From: Deltaproteobacteria bacterium
GTDB lineage: Bacteria; Desulfobacterota; Desulfarculia; Adiutricales; Adiutricaceae
Length of the DNA: 53,248 nt
Assembly (NCBI GenBank): GCA_031276865.1
Contig: JAISMF010000107.1
Location: 1 to 53,248 of the forward strand
Reading direction: 5' to 3'
Below, piece by piece: positions 1 to 8,206 of this stretch; the stretch's first letter is position 1, and each line of letters starts with the position of its first letter. Made by a program: the position numbers and the translations under genes. Under the pieces are notes generated by a model. The model did not search any database. It had not been told where the DNA came from and worked only from the letters and a program-made list of their open reading frames with translations.

Positions 1-124
1 ATAAAATCAGACATGCATTCTCATAAAATCAGACATGCATTCTCATAAAATCAGACATGCATTCTCATAAAATCAGACATGCATTCTCATAAAATCAGAC
101 ATGCATTCTCATAAAATCCGACAT
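1..124. repeat. 22-bp tandem repeat array
   Basis: Five perfect copies of a 22-base unit (starting ataaaatcagacatgcat, ending tctc) run from the window edge to about 110, followed by a partial copy with one changed base (atcCgacat) to 124. Each unit contains the palindrome atgcat. The array is cut by the window start, so its true length is unknown. It stops about 10 bases before a dispersed inverted-repeat element. The copies are identical, which suggests recent expansion or active homogenisation. Confidence 0.95.
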
Positions 125-134
125 AAAAACAATT

Positions 135-274
135 GATGCTACTGCAAAAAGTCTCTGATGTTTTCAAAAGTAGAAATAATATACTTTATGACCTATATGA
201 TATTATAATTTATACTATATTTTGTATGCGGTCGGAAAATATGTTTAAAACTCAGACTTTTTGCACATGCATCG
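135..274 (+). repeat. MITE-like element, copy A
   Basis: The ends are inverted repeats: left GATGC-tac-TGCAAAAAGTCT and right, read inverted, cGATGC-atg-TGCAAAAAGTCT. The core is AT-rich and shares blocks with the other copies (atactttatg, then atattttgtatgc, then the gactttt end). The hexamer ACAATT lies immediately outside both ends (129-134 and 275-280), consistent with a target-site duplication. No ORF is present inside. It belongs with the copies near 2042, 7976, 12694, 17198, 48807 and 52919. Confidence 0.7.
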
Positions 275-354
275 ACAATTAAAAATTTTTTTACGATAAG
301 GAAAAGAAAGCGAGCCTTTACGCCAGAATTGTTGAAACTATTTTAAAAGATTAC

Positions 355-1535
355 TCATAAAATTACATTCCCGTCCGTCCATGGGAGATCGGGTATGGTT
401 TTTAAGAGTATATCCTGGATTTCATCGGTGATTAACCTTCCCATTACTTCTCCATACATGGCATTGGAAGGACGCAGTTCTCCTTTTTCACTAGGCGTTA
501 CAAGTCCCAAATCTATGCAGTACATGCGATCGTCATTAGCGGAAGAAATGTAACTCATCGTTCCCGCAAATACCGAATCCAAAACCTTGGCGACTCTCAG
601 TTCTCCGAGACGTTCGATAAGATAATCTATATGCGTATCCCGGCGTTTAATCAAGACGGATGCGGCCTGATCGATGATTTCACCTGTTATAATTTTATAA
701 TAATCATTTTCAAGTATTTCGCAAACCGATTCGTAAGCCAGCGCGTTTACCATCCAAGGTTGACCCTCCGTCCAGCGCCATGTCCTTTCAAATGCGGACT
801 CGTCAAATTTTTGCCCGCTGGCGTCAGTATGCTGACAGTATAGGATTGTGATTTCATCATATGTGAAATTATTCAGAGTTAAAGCCTTTTTTATATGTTA
901 AACGGGCTGGCAAGTTGTTTCGATTTCGATTCAGGCCGATTCTTAGTCAGGTAATCTCTGATATCCCGCATCCCGATCAATGTTATTGAACTAGGAAATG
1001 ACAATTTTTCTTTTTGATCATAGCGGTTAATATAACCTGAACGGCTCTGTCTTAAAAAAGTTATCAAAGGTTCCTCTGAAACGCAGTCGACTTCATCAAA
1101 ATAAATTATTAACGGCTTCTCTAGCTTAGCGCATATATAATTTAAGAGATATTCCACACTTGACGTACAATCCAATTGAGGAAAAGATTTGAATTCTTCA
1201 ATAAATTGTTTAGCATCAATGTAGTCTACGGCCAGAAGAGTTTTATAAATTCGAGTTACGATTCCGGTTATTCCTTTATCTCTATCTTCCACGCCGTCTA
1301 AAACTTCAAGAGAGTAGTCTAAAGCGTGCTACTCCCCTGAGGAATTAATAGTTTGAGTCAAAGATTTAAGTAACGTGGTTTTATCCGAATGACGGGGCGC
1401 GTGAATAATATAATAAATATTTCCTTTAATAAGGTCGAAAACCTCCGGAAGACGCGGGAGAACCGGAAGCATATAGTGCTCGCTCGGTACGCAAGGTCCA
1501 GTTGTGTTAAATGTTTTAATAGATAGTTGATTCAT
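355..1535 (-). pseudogene. Broken AAA-like ATPase gene (amber codon plus frameshift)
   Basis: Three consecutive minus-strand pieces read as one protein. Piece one (1535-1329) starts MNQLSIKTFN, has the family-like opening PCVPSEHYMLPVLPRLPEV, and a P-loop position that reads HAPRHSDKTT, without the usual glycines. An in-frame TAG at 1329-1331 separates it from piece two, whose frame continues unchanged and includes IIYFDEVDCV, a Walker-B-like stretch. A one-base shift near 891-897 (stop TAA at 891-893) leads to piece three, which resumes with KKALTLNNFTYDEI and ends at a TGA at 355, before the C-terminal region usual in such proteins. The opening resembles AAA-like ATPases that carry C-terminal nuclease-like domains. 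Two independent lesions, a degraded P-loop and truncation indicate a pseudogene. Programmed recoding is unlikely but not excluded. Confidence 0.75.
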
Positions 1536-2041
1536 AGGTTCTTTATTTATAAATATATATTGCTAAATAATATATAAAGATGATATTTTTACATAAAATA
1601 TAAATACAAAAAGTAAAAATATTCTAAACATACGATATAAATCATAAATTTAGTAATAACATAACAATCACATATGATAATAATCAAATATAATCACGAA
1701 AAGTGCCCGACAAAATATATAGCCCGCAATACTGACATATAAGCGTCATTATTTACATAATTATACCTCGTTTTAATAAATATTCAAGGAAATAATAGTT
1801 CAAAGCGTTCCCAGACCGATGTCGCCGCATTAAATATATATTTAATTAAATTATATAACATAATAAAATTATAATATCAATAAATATCACTAGCGTCACA
1901 AATACATGGAGAACTTGTCAGGATCTCTGCTGAAAACCGCATATGTTCGGGCTTTTAGCCCTTTTATGCCAAAAATACTCTGAAACACATTTTTTTAAAA
2001 GCGTACGCATTTTATCTTATCATCTCCCATCCGTTAATAAT

Positions 2042-2175
2042 GACGCGAGCGCAAAGAGTCTGGATTTGAAAATTGATTAGCGATAAAATTCACTAAAGGA
2101 ATACATCAAAATATACTACGCCTAAAAGTTTGTTATTTCAAAGTCTTAAAACAGCGGTGACTTATGCCCACGTGT
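2042..2175 (-). repeat. MITE-like element, copy F
   Basis: Read on the minus strand, this copy contains gactttgaaataac, gtagtatattttgatgtatt and ctaatcaattttcaaa, then agactctttgcgc at its end. These blocks match copy C at 48807-48947 in the same order and spacing. The terminal inverted repeats are weaker here (gacgcgagcgcaaagagtc against cgtgggcataagtcaccg). It is an older, diverged copy and contains no ORF. Confidence 0.6.
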
Positions 2176-2202
2176 GGAATCTAACATCCGAACGGAATTT
2201 GC

Positions 2203-2243
2203 GCACCGGGTCCTCCGAGGACCGCCGCGCCCGGTGCGGTTTT
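2203..2243. terminator. Possible hairpin terminator
   Basis: GCACCGGG (2203-2210) pairs with CCCGGTGC (2230-2237). The loop contains its own small dyad, gtcctccgaggac. The downstream arm is followed by ggttttcc, a short T-run on the plus strand. No plus-strand gene ends nearby, so the hairpin may be a leader structure or a relic of a lost gene. Confidence 0.35.
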
Positions 2244-2575
2244 CCATCTTGACATATACAGCTTAAGGTATTATTACCTGTCATAAGGTCGACTTCTTCC
2301 GCCCCCTGTTTCGGCGGCCTCCTCCCGGCTCCCTTCCCTTACCTTACCATCCGCGATACGGCTCCTCCGAAGGATAGCGCCTCGCCCTCCCGAACCCGGA
2401 AGGGACGGGGCGCCCCCGGACGCCCTTTTCCCTGGCCTTCGGAGACGTTTAAAAAAAATTCCTCCGAACGGAATATTTCACCCGGGCCGCGGGCCCCGCT
2501 CCGCTTTCAGGGGTTTTCATTTTCCCCGCCTTTCTACGCTTCGCCTCCTTTGGACGTTTTGTTTCAGGTGTCCCA

Positions 2576-4042
2576 ATGGCCGCAGCCGATTCCGTTCCGA
2601 GCTACGCGGATCTAATCCTCCAGTCGCTCATGCGCCTTCCCCAGCTGGTGAAGATCCATCAGCCCAACAATAAGATTTTCGTGGATAATCTGGAGATTTT
2701 CCGAACGGCCCTCCGACGCGGGTGGGAGGAATTTCCGGAATTCACCCTCAGAGCGCATAGAGGGAGGATCTTTTTAAACAGCTCCAAACTCAACCCCTCC
2801 ACCCCGGCCATGAACGTGACCCTCGCCAAACTCATGGAGAACTGGGAGGCCCTGGGTTTTCACGGCTTCCGCTTTTTAAAAAAGGATGATCTAGGCGACG
2901 CGGACGTCGTGGCCTTCGTCCGGAAGCTTAACGCTTGCCGGAACCAAGGCGAACCCGGAACCTGGCTCGCCGGCGAACTCAAAGATTCCTGGGTTCAGCC
3001 CGTGGTGGATCAGGATTTCAAGTTAGCCGTCACCTTCGCGCCCGGCGCCGCCGGGTCCGGCGGCGCCCGCCCCCTGGTTTGGAACGCCGGCACGAGAACC
3101 CTGGCGGTCAAAGCCAGAAAGTCCTACTCCCGGGCCCTGGCCGTGGTCACCAACCTCGAGGACAAGCTCCTAAACGGGGACGCGGTGAGCATCGCCAAGT
3201 CCCGGCGGGTGGTCCAGGACATGGTGGAGTCCCTCTTCCAAGAGGAGAGGCTGCTTTTGAACCTCTCCACCATCCGCGACTACGACGACTACACCTGCAC
3301 CCACTGCGTGAACGTGGCCATTTTGGCCATGTGCCTCGGAAAACGCGTGGGCCTTGGCAAGATCGCGGTGGTGACCCTGGGCCTCACGGGACTCTTCCAC
3401 GACCTGGGGAAGGTGGACATACCCATAGAGCTCATCCGCAAGACCGCGAAGTTCACCCGGGAGGAATACGAGCTGGTGAAAAACCACTCCCTCTTCAGCG
3501 TCATCCGCATCCTCCAGATAAACGCCGAGCACAAGCTCAAATCCAAACTCATCCTGGCCCCCTTCGAGCATCACCTGGGGATAGATCTGGCCGGCTACCC
3601 CATCTCCGACAAGCACTCCCCGGTGAGCCTCTTCGGGCGCATCGTGGCCATAGCCGACCACTACGACGCCCTCACCTCCTCCAGATCCTACCGCCCGGTG
3701 CCCATGAACCCCGAGCAGGCCCTGGACATCATGACCAGCCTCTCCGGCAAGGCCCTGGACCCCCTCCTTCTGAAGGTCTTCATCAACATGGTGGGCATCT
3801 ACCCCATCGGAACCCTCCTGGTGACGGACACCAGGGAGGTGGCCATGGTGGCCGAGACCCCGCCCGACGCCGTGGACGCGAGACCCCTCGCCTATCTGCT
3901 GGAAAAGTCCGAAGGCTGCATAATCAAGGGCGAGCTCGTGAACCTTTCCGACTTAGACGAGGCTGGGAATTTCAAAAGGAACATCCTGCGCTGCTTCCAT
4001 CCCTCGGATTTCGGCCTCAACCCCGCGGACATCCTCCTTTAA
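2576..4042 (+). CDS. HD-GYP domain protein (probable c-di-GMP phosphodiesterase family)
   Basis: A 488-residue protein whose C-terminal half is an HD-GYP domain. Visible motifs are HCVN near residue 243, LFHDLGKVD with the His-Asp pair at 275-276, HH at 332-333 followed by GYP at 340-342, and the DALTS block after VAIADHY. HD-GYP proteins are metal-dependent phosphodiesterases that usually hydrolyse cyclic di-GMP. The His-His motif here reads HHLGIDLAGYP rather than the common HHExxDGxGYP, so catalytic activity is probable but not certain. The first ~180 residues match no sensory domain I recognise. There is no membrane segment, so it should act in the cytoplasm. The ATG at 2576 follows a weak caggtg signal. 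The gene stands alone, with GC-rich non-coding sequence on both sides. Confidence 0.85.
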   Translation: MAAADSVPSYADLILQSLMRLPQLVKIHQPNNKIFVDNLEIFRTALRRGWEEFPEFTLRAHRGRIFLNSSKLNPSTPAMNVTLAKLMENWEALGFHGFRFLKKDDLGDADVVAFVRKLNACRNQGEPGTWLAGELKDSWVQPVVDQDFKLAVTFAPGAAGSGGARPLVWNAGTRTLAVKARKSYSRALAVVTNLEDKLLNGDAVSIAKSRRVVQDMVESLFQEERLLLNLSTIRDYDDYTCTHCVNVAILAMCLGKRVGLGKIAVVTLGLTGLFHDLGKVDIPIELIRKTAKFTREEYELVKNHSLFSVIRILQINAEHKLKSKLILAPFEHHLGIDLAGYPISDKHSPVSLFGRIVAIADHYDALTSSRSYRPVPMNPEQALDIMTSLSGKALDPLLLKVFINMVGIYPIGTLLVTDTREVAMVAETPPDAVDARPLAYLLEKSEGCIIKGELVNLSDLDEAGNFKRNILRCFHPSDFGLNPADILL

Positions 4043-4423
4043 GAGGGCCCCCCCTCCCTTTTTTTCCCGAAGCCGCTTTTTCCGCCCCGGGCGGCCTCCG
4101 CCTCCAACCCCTTTTTCCACCCCGGGCCGCCTCCGAAAACCCCTAATTCCGCCCCGGGCCGCCTTTCCTCGACCCCTCCGCTAAAGCCCCCTACTCGCCC
4201 CGGGGCCTCCCCCCCGCCCTCCGGCCCCCTCGCCGGGTCCGGCCGCGCGCCCTTGGAACTAAGCTCCTGATCTCCGGAACAAAAATGAAAAAAAACTTGA
4301 GAAATAGGTGGAAAAACTCTTAAGCTTTTCCTCCGGTCGTCCGATAGATTAAATAAGGCGGGATTAGCCAGCTTTCCATCCCGCCCAAAATCACCCTGGA
4401 CGGCGAAGCGAGCGAGGACCGGC
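4043..4423. other. GC-rich spacer with degenerate tandem repeat
   Basis: This is C-rich non-coding sequence. Between about 4074 and 4212 a motif around ccCCGGGCcGCCTccg recurs three to four times at roughly 40-base intervals, with variable spacers such as aaaacccctaattccgc. The antisense reading frame across it is an artefact of base composition. No promoter is clear ahead of the small gene at 4424. Confidence 0.5.
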
Positions 4424-4720
4424 ATGAAAATAATACCATTCGCACCTGTTACAGAGCGCCCCGGATCCGTAAGCGCCCCAAGCGCCCCCGGCCGGAAGGA
4501 CGATTTTCAGAGGTATCTGGAGTCTAGCGGCGGGGAAATGAAGGCCAGAGAGAAGATCGGGCTCGAGAACCTCATCGCCAACGAAAGCGCCCCCCCCGGG
4601 GACCTCTCCCAGGCGGCCTCCCTTTTATCCGGCCTCATAGCCCAGATGGGCATGAAAAGCCCCTCCGAGCTCGCCAGAATCCACAATCTGGAGGGTATCC
4701 TTTTTTACGGACGCTTTTAA
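4424..4720 (+). CDS. Small protein of unknown function (98 aa)
   Basis: A 98-residue, probably cytoplasmic protein with no membrane segment. It has a Pro/Ser-rich N-terminal third (residues 8-25), a charged stretch around DDFQRYLES, and a C-terminal amphipathic part ending in GILFYGRF. I do not recognise the family. The start has a modest purine-rich signal (gcgaggaccggc) before ATG. GC content and codon choice match the surrounding core genes, which supports real coding. It stands alone between the HD-GYP gene and the 70-residue gene at 5098. Confidence 0.55.
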   Translation: MKIIPFAPVTERPGSVSAPSAPGRKDDFQRYLESSGGEMKAREKIGLENLIANESAPPGDLSQAASLLSGLIAQMGMKSPSELARIHNLEGILFYGRF

Positions 4721-5097
4721 AGCCGCGGGCGGGGGCCACCCCCCGGCCGCTTTACCCCGCCGCCATTTTTAAACCACCCCTCCCCCGTCTGACCGAGCCT
4801 CCGGCCCGGCGCCGCCCTCTCTCCGCCCGCCCTGAAAAGCCCGCCTCCGCCCCCCTACCGTGAAACGTCCTCCCCGCTTTTCCCAAAATTCCTTTACCCA
4901 GCTTATGGAAACGTGATTACGGAAATAACCATATAAGCCGTAGGACTGAAAATCGCTTGAAAATAACAAGGCTGAAAACAAGAAGGGGCCGAGGAGCTGA
5001 AAAAATCTTCGGGAAAAGTCGATTCCCTGCTATAATTAAGACAGCACGGACGCGCTAAATTCACCTTAAGCCGCCGGAGGCGGTTTCCGAGGTCACC
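4721..5097. promoter_or_regulatory. Non-coding leader with likely promoter for the 5098 gene
   Basis: The first 150 bases are GC-rich and featureless. From about 4890 the composition drops. A TATAAT box lies at 5032-5037 within ccctgcTATAATtaag. No good -35 hexamer sits 17 bases upstream (the region reads cttcgggaaaagtcgattccc, which can itself form a small hairpin). The transcript would reach the ATG at 5098 after a ~55-base leader. Confidence 0.4.
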
Positions 5098-5310
5098 ATG
5101 AGCGACAACGCCAGTTCGGCCGAACTTGTCACCTCCATAGCCTTGAGCCATTCCAAGACGGCCACGGTCACCGACGTCCATCTCGGCGCCCTGCGCCACG
5201 AGGTGGTGCGGGACATGGACAACCAGGCCCAGTTCACGTGGGAGAAGAACATGCGCGAGGCGGCTCAGCTGGAGATAGGACGCTCCCGAAACATCCACCG
5301 GGTGGTCTGA
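5098..5310 (+). CDS. Small protein of unknown function (70 aa)
   Basis: A 70-residue, polar protein that appears helical and has no signal peptide or membrane segment. Its second half (LRHEVVRDMDNQAQFTWEK) is rich in charged and amphipathic residues. The start is supported by GAGGT placed 5 bases before the ATG, by an upstream TATAAT box, and by a strong terminator 30 bases after the stop. These indicate a monocistronic, transcribed gene. I cannot assign a function. Confidence 0.7.
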   Translation: MSDNASSAELVTSIALSHSKTATVTDVHLGALRHEVVRDMDNQAQFTWEKNMREAAQLEIGRSRNIHRVV

Positions 5311-5340
5311 TTCCCGGCCGTATCCGCCCTTCACACGAAA

Positions 5341-5385
5341 AGGCCCCTCTTCCGGCGCTTCCGCCGGAAGAGGGGCCTGATTTTT
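5341..5385 (+). terminator. Rho-independent terminator
   Basis: A perfect 17-bp stem, 5341-5357 pairing with 5362-5378 (aggcccctcttccggcg and its complement), closes a 4-base loop. It is followed by gaTTTTT. It lies 30 bases after the 70-residue gene and marks the end of that transcript. Confidence 0.9.
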
Positions 5386-5653
5386 ACGCGCGGGTATTTT
5401 ATTTCCGGACTCTCAGCCCCCGAAAATACCGGAAAACTTTCCCGCGGTCGGCGGCGGAAGGGGCACCGGCCTTCCATGATTGTTTTATTAATCAAATTTT
5501 TTCTTATTGAAGTTAAATTAAAAATAATTATATCTAATTTTTAAATAATAATATATTTTATCTAATATAAATATTATTTATAGTATAAATTATAAATTTA
5601 TATTTTATAATATTTTAACATTTCAAATACAGTTTGTTTAAAGTACTTATCAT
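5386..5653. other. AT-rich intergenic segment
   Basis: After a short GC-rich stretch, 5485-5653 is almost pure A/T (long runs such as ttaaataataatatatttta). I see no gene, hairpin or recognisable element. The AT-rich tail merges with the 3' end of the nucleotidyltransferase remnant on the minus strand. Confidence 0.5.
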
Positions 5654-5938
5654 CTATTTAATATAATATTTATTGTATAATAAAATAATTGATATTAAAT
5701 AATATCTTTTCTTGGTACTTTCAAATAAATTGTCATGCAAATCGTTGTATTCATTCAAACTAGTTATTGAGAAGTCAGCATAGTTCTTTAAAAGATCAAC
5801 GTCGCTATCGTCTCTCGCCTCGCCATGCGCGCGTGATCCAAAGACCCATAGATACTTGAGATTGAATTATTTCGCGACTGGCTCAACAAGTTCTTTCAAT
5901 TGCTCCAGCGTATAGCCCGCGGGAAGTCTCGCGCGGTG
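5654..5938 (-). pseudogene. Remnant of MNT-type nucleotidyltransferase
   Basis: Translating the minus strand from about 5938 gives LPAGYTLEQLKELVEPVAK, an in-frame TAA at 5867-5869, then FNLKYLWVFGSRAHGEARDD followed by SDVDLL. The GS...DxD pattern is the catalytic signature of the minimal nucleotidyltransferase (NTP_transf_2) fold found in MntA-type antitoxins and relatives. After about 30 more residues the sequence runs into AT-rich DNA and stops at 5654-5656, before the usual C-terminal strand with the third acidic residue. No start codon is visible upstream, where an in-frame TGA lies at about 5945. The missing start, internal stop and decayed 3' end show a dead gene. No HEPN partner is recognisable nearby. 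Confidence 0.75.
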
Positions 5939-6035
5939 CTCTCTTCAGGCGAAGGCGCCCAATTCTTCTAAGAGGGTTTTTCAAGACCGGAAATTTTCCA
6001 AAGCGCCCGCGCGCCGGGTTATAGGGAGTTCCTTC

Positions 6036-6590
6036 TCACCGCCTGGGGTCCCGGCGGGGGCCCGAGGGAGGCAGTTTGAAATAGGGGCCGTAAAACTCGG
6101 CCACCGGTCCGCCGCAGCCGCCCGGGTAGAGGCAGGAATCCATGAGGCTCAGCTGGGGGGTGACCCCCTGGCAGAAGCCCATCACGGTGGTGGTCCTCCC
6201 GGGTCGGGGGTTGGTTACGGCCACGGCCTCCCAGTCCCAGAGGTAGACGATTATGGGCTGATGCGGACCGGAATCCATGGTGATGAAGGGATAGGGGCCG
6301 CGGCGATAGGTCATGTCCGGAGGGAAGATATCCCTGATGCGGCCGGTTATGACCAGGAGCATCCCGGTGTACATGGCGTCGGCCTTGTGAAAGTCCCACA
6401 AATAGGCCTCCACCAGATCCCTGGGGGCGATGGGTATGGGCTGAATCCAGTCCCGCTGGGCCAGGGCCGTTCCGGAGGGGGGCGTGAATAGATAGCCCGC
6501 GGCCAGGGCCGCGGCCGTCAAGACGGCGGGGAGAAGAAAAAAAAGGCCGCTTCCGGCCTTTTTATCGTAAATTCGATTTTTGTTCGCCAT
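6036..6590 (-). CDS. Membrane-anchored tRNA_anti-like (OB-fold) protein
   Basis: A 184-residue protein. The N-terminus has a positive patch (NKNRIYDKKAG), then a hydrophobic segment at about residues 16-34, which is either a signal anchor or an uncleaved signal peptide. The domain after it (EAYLWDFHKADAMYTGML followed by LVITGRIRDI) resembles the tRNA_anti-like OB-fold family: a helix containing A..Y.gk followed by a vtG.i.di strand. Family function is unknown, and such proteins are usually exported or membrane-tethered. The C-terminal ~45 residues carry a short Cys-containing stretch (DSCLYPGGCGG). It is divergent in position from nothing nearby; the next gene upstream on the same strand, the transglycosylase at 6677-7345, is 86 bases away, so they may be cotranscribed. 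Confidence 0.6.
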   Translation of the reverse strand: MANKNRIYDKKAGSGLFFLLPAVLTAAALAAGYLFTPPSGTALAQRDWIQPIPIAPRDLVEAYLWDFHKADAMYTGMLLVITGRIRDIFPPDMTYRRGPYPFITMDSGPHQPIIVYLWDWEAVAVTNPRPGRTTTVMGFCQGVTPQLSLMDSCLYPGGCGGPVAEFYGPYFKLPPSGPRRDPRR

Positions 6591-6676
6591 GAAGCACCAG
6601 AATAAGCGTCCGAAAGAAATCTTCGAGAGACGTCCGGAGCCGGAACGGCGGGTAAGGGAGCTCCGGAACCCGGCGC

Positions 6677-7345
6677 TCAGGAATCCAGATGAGACTGATA
6701 ATACTCCATAACCTGGGAAACGAAAACCCTCGTCTCCGTGAAGGGGGGCATCTGGCCGCCGTAGCGCCTCACGTTGTCCGGGCCGCAGTTGTAGGCCGCC
6801 ACGGCCAAGGCCTCCTCGTCTCCGAACTCTTTTAAGAGGATCTTGAGATAGCGGGCTCCGGCCCGCACGTTCTCCCGGGGGGATTGGGGGGAGTGAAAAC
6901 CCATGGATCGGGCGGTGGAGGGGAGGATCTGCATGAGGCCCACCGCCCCCTGGGGCGAGACGGCCTGGGGGTTGAAGTTGGACTCGGCCTGAATGACCGC
7001 CCGGACGAGGGCCGGAGAGACGGAGTTCTCGGTCGCGGCCTCCTGGATTATCTCTTCGTAATTGCGGGCCTTGCGGTCGAAACTGGGTTTTCCTTTCACG
7101 CCGCTTACCACCACATCTAGAATACCGCTGTTGGGCGTGAGGCTAAATATCGACTGAGGCGCGCTACCCTGTTCCGCCGGAAGCGCCGGCGCCGCCGGAG
7201 CGTCCTCGGTCACGCTCATGGCGTTGTCAAGGCGGGCCCTATGCTCCAAAATCGCCGGGAAGACCGCGAGACTCACGGCGGAAAGCGCGAGAATGGAGCG
7301 CAGTTTAACGCCCTCGAATAGGGCATGTATTAACGATGGCCTCAT
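6677..7345 (-). CDS. Lytic transglycosylase (SLT domain)
   Basis: A 222-residue protein with an N-terminal hydrophobic segment (about residues 15-33) that should export it or anchor it in the inner membrane. An SLT domain follows (about 95-220). The catalytic Glu is E121 in AESNFNP. Family motifs GLMQILPSTA (136-145) and AYNCGP are intact. Such enzymes cleave the MurNAc-GlcNAc bond of peptidoglycan to form 1,6-anhydro products. The 60-residue linker after the membrane segment is Ala/Pro-rich. The gene precedes the OB-fold-like gene on the same strand and may share its transcript. Confidence 0.88.
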   Translation of the reverse strand: MRPSLIHALFEGVKLRSILALSAVSLAVFPAILEHRARLDNAMSVTEDAPAAPALPAEQGSAPQSIFSLTPNSGILDVVVSGVKGKPSFDRKARNYEEIIQEAATENSVSPALVRAVIQAESNFNPQAVSPQGAVGLMQILPSTARSMGFHSPQSPRENVRAGARYLKILLKEFGDEEALAVAAYNCGPDNVRRYGGQMPPFTETRVFVSQVMEYYQSHLDS

Positions 7346-7915
7346 AATATATACTTATAACGGATGAATAAAATCGTGTCAAGGGAGCCAACGACCCCCT
7401 CGTCGATAATTAAAAGATAATTCTCCGCGGTTGGCAAGTCAAGGCCGTTTTATTAAGCGTGACATCTGATCGGCTTGAAATAAGGCTTTCCGGCTATAAT
7501 TTTTTTTTAGCGTTGACGGGAGCGAATTATATAAAGAGGCGCGGAAAAAACACAATCGGGAAAAGGATTAAAGAGAACATATAATTTTAATTTTGCGCGA
7601 AATTAAAACGGCCGCGTCAGCTTTGCGGGTGAATCTACGGGGCCCTGGCAGCGAAACAAATAACTCCTGAGAGATATACTTTACACAATCGCGTATGTTT
7701 TAAAAAATATGGACTATTATTTTCACTTCATCGGGGAGGCGCTCCGAAGCGTCGCTCGAACTTAAGGCTCGGATCGTTAACATCGCTCCGTCCTTCCCAT
7801 TCTCCCAACGGAAGAAAAAAACGTTATAATGAAAGTGAAATTTATACTTTTAGAGGATATCCTAAATAACTTAATCTCAAACAACGTTTATCGCGGGCCG
7901 AAAATTACAATAAAA

Positions 7916-7954
7916 CCCGCCTGGTTTTTCTTGTTTAAAAAAACAAGACGCGGG
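7916..7954. other. Hairpin with perfect inner dyad
   Basis: TCTTGTTT (7929-7936) pairs with AAACAAGA (7941-7948) around an AAAA loop. CCCGC (7916-7920) and GCGGG (7950-7954) can extend the stem. The lower arm is followed by ctaaaaaa, and the upper arm is rich in T on the opposite strand. The flanking genes diverge, so it terminates neither of them. Its role is unknown. Confidence 0.5.
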
Positions 7955-7975
7955 CTAAAAAAGCGCCGAGAATTT

Positions 7976-8090
7976 CGGATGCGTTAAAATAAATACTTTA
8001 TGTACGGTATTATTTTTGAATTTATCACATATCTTGTATAACGTTTCTAGCGGTTTTTCCATGCCGGACTTTTCACTTTTAACGCCAGCG
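7976..8090 (+). repeat. MITE-like element, copy G
   Basis: This shorter copy shares atactttatgtacggtatta, atcttgtataacg and ccggacttttcac with copies A, B and C in the same order. Its ends form a partial inverted repeat (GCGTTAAAA at left, and inverted at right in ttttaacgcc). It is the least well preserved of the seven listed copies. Confidence 0.5.
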
Positions 8091-8206
8091 CCAAACAACG
8101 ATTATTTCTCATCTAAGCGGGAACGCGATCGGTGCGAAGTATTGGCTAATGTTCAATATTTACAGCTATTTGATAGCTAGTTTAAAAAATTATTAAAAAG
8201 ATAGAT

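Larger units (their letters stand above)
1536..2575. other. Intergenic desert with repeat and GC-rich leader
   Basis: There is no convincing gene. 1536-2200 is very AT-rich. 1690-1830 may hold a decayed minus-strand copy of the dispersed element, because cacgaaaagtgcccgac matches an element end. A clearer copy is at 2042-2175. From about 2200 the sequence becomes GC-rich and leads into the HD-GYP gene. No strong Shine-Dalgarno sequence or promoter stands out upstream of 2576. Confidence 0.5.
7346..8206. other. Divergent intergenic region with repeat copy and hairpin
   Basis: There is no gene between the divergently oriented transglycosylase (minus) and transporter (plus). It contains a copy of the dispersed element (7976-8090) and a hairpin at 7916-7954. 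A weak, possibly truncated second copy of the element is at about 7640-7735, where atactttacacaatcgcg followed by tatgtttt resembles the element core. The last 50 bases before 8207 are AT-rich, but no clear promoter hexamers can be paired. Confidence 0.5.

Noticed and set aside
300..359. Plus-strand peptide tail EKKASLYARIVETILKDYS
   Set aside because: Looks like a protein end but is only about 25 codons after a stop; too short to assign.
2935..4146. 403-codon frame overlapping the HD-GYP gene
   Set aside because: Arg/Pro/His-rich shadow of the real gene; no motif or ribosome site.
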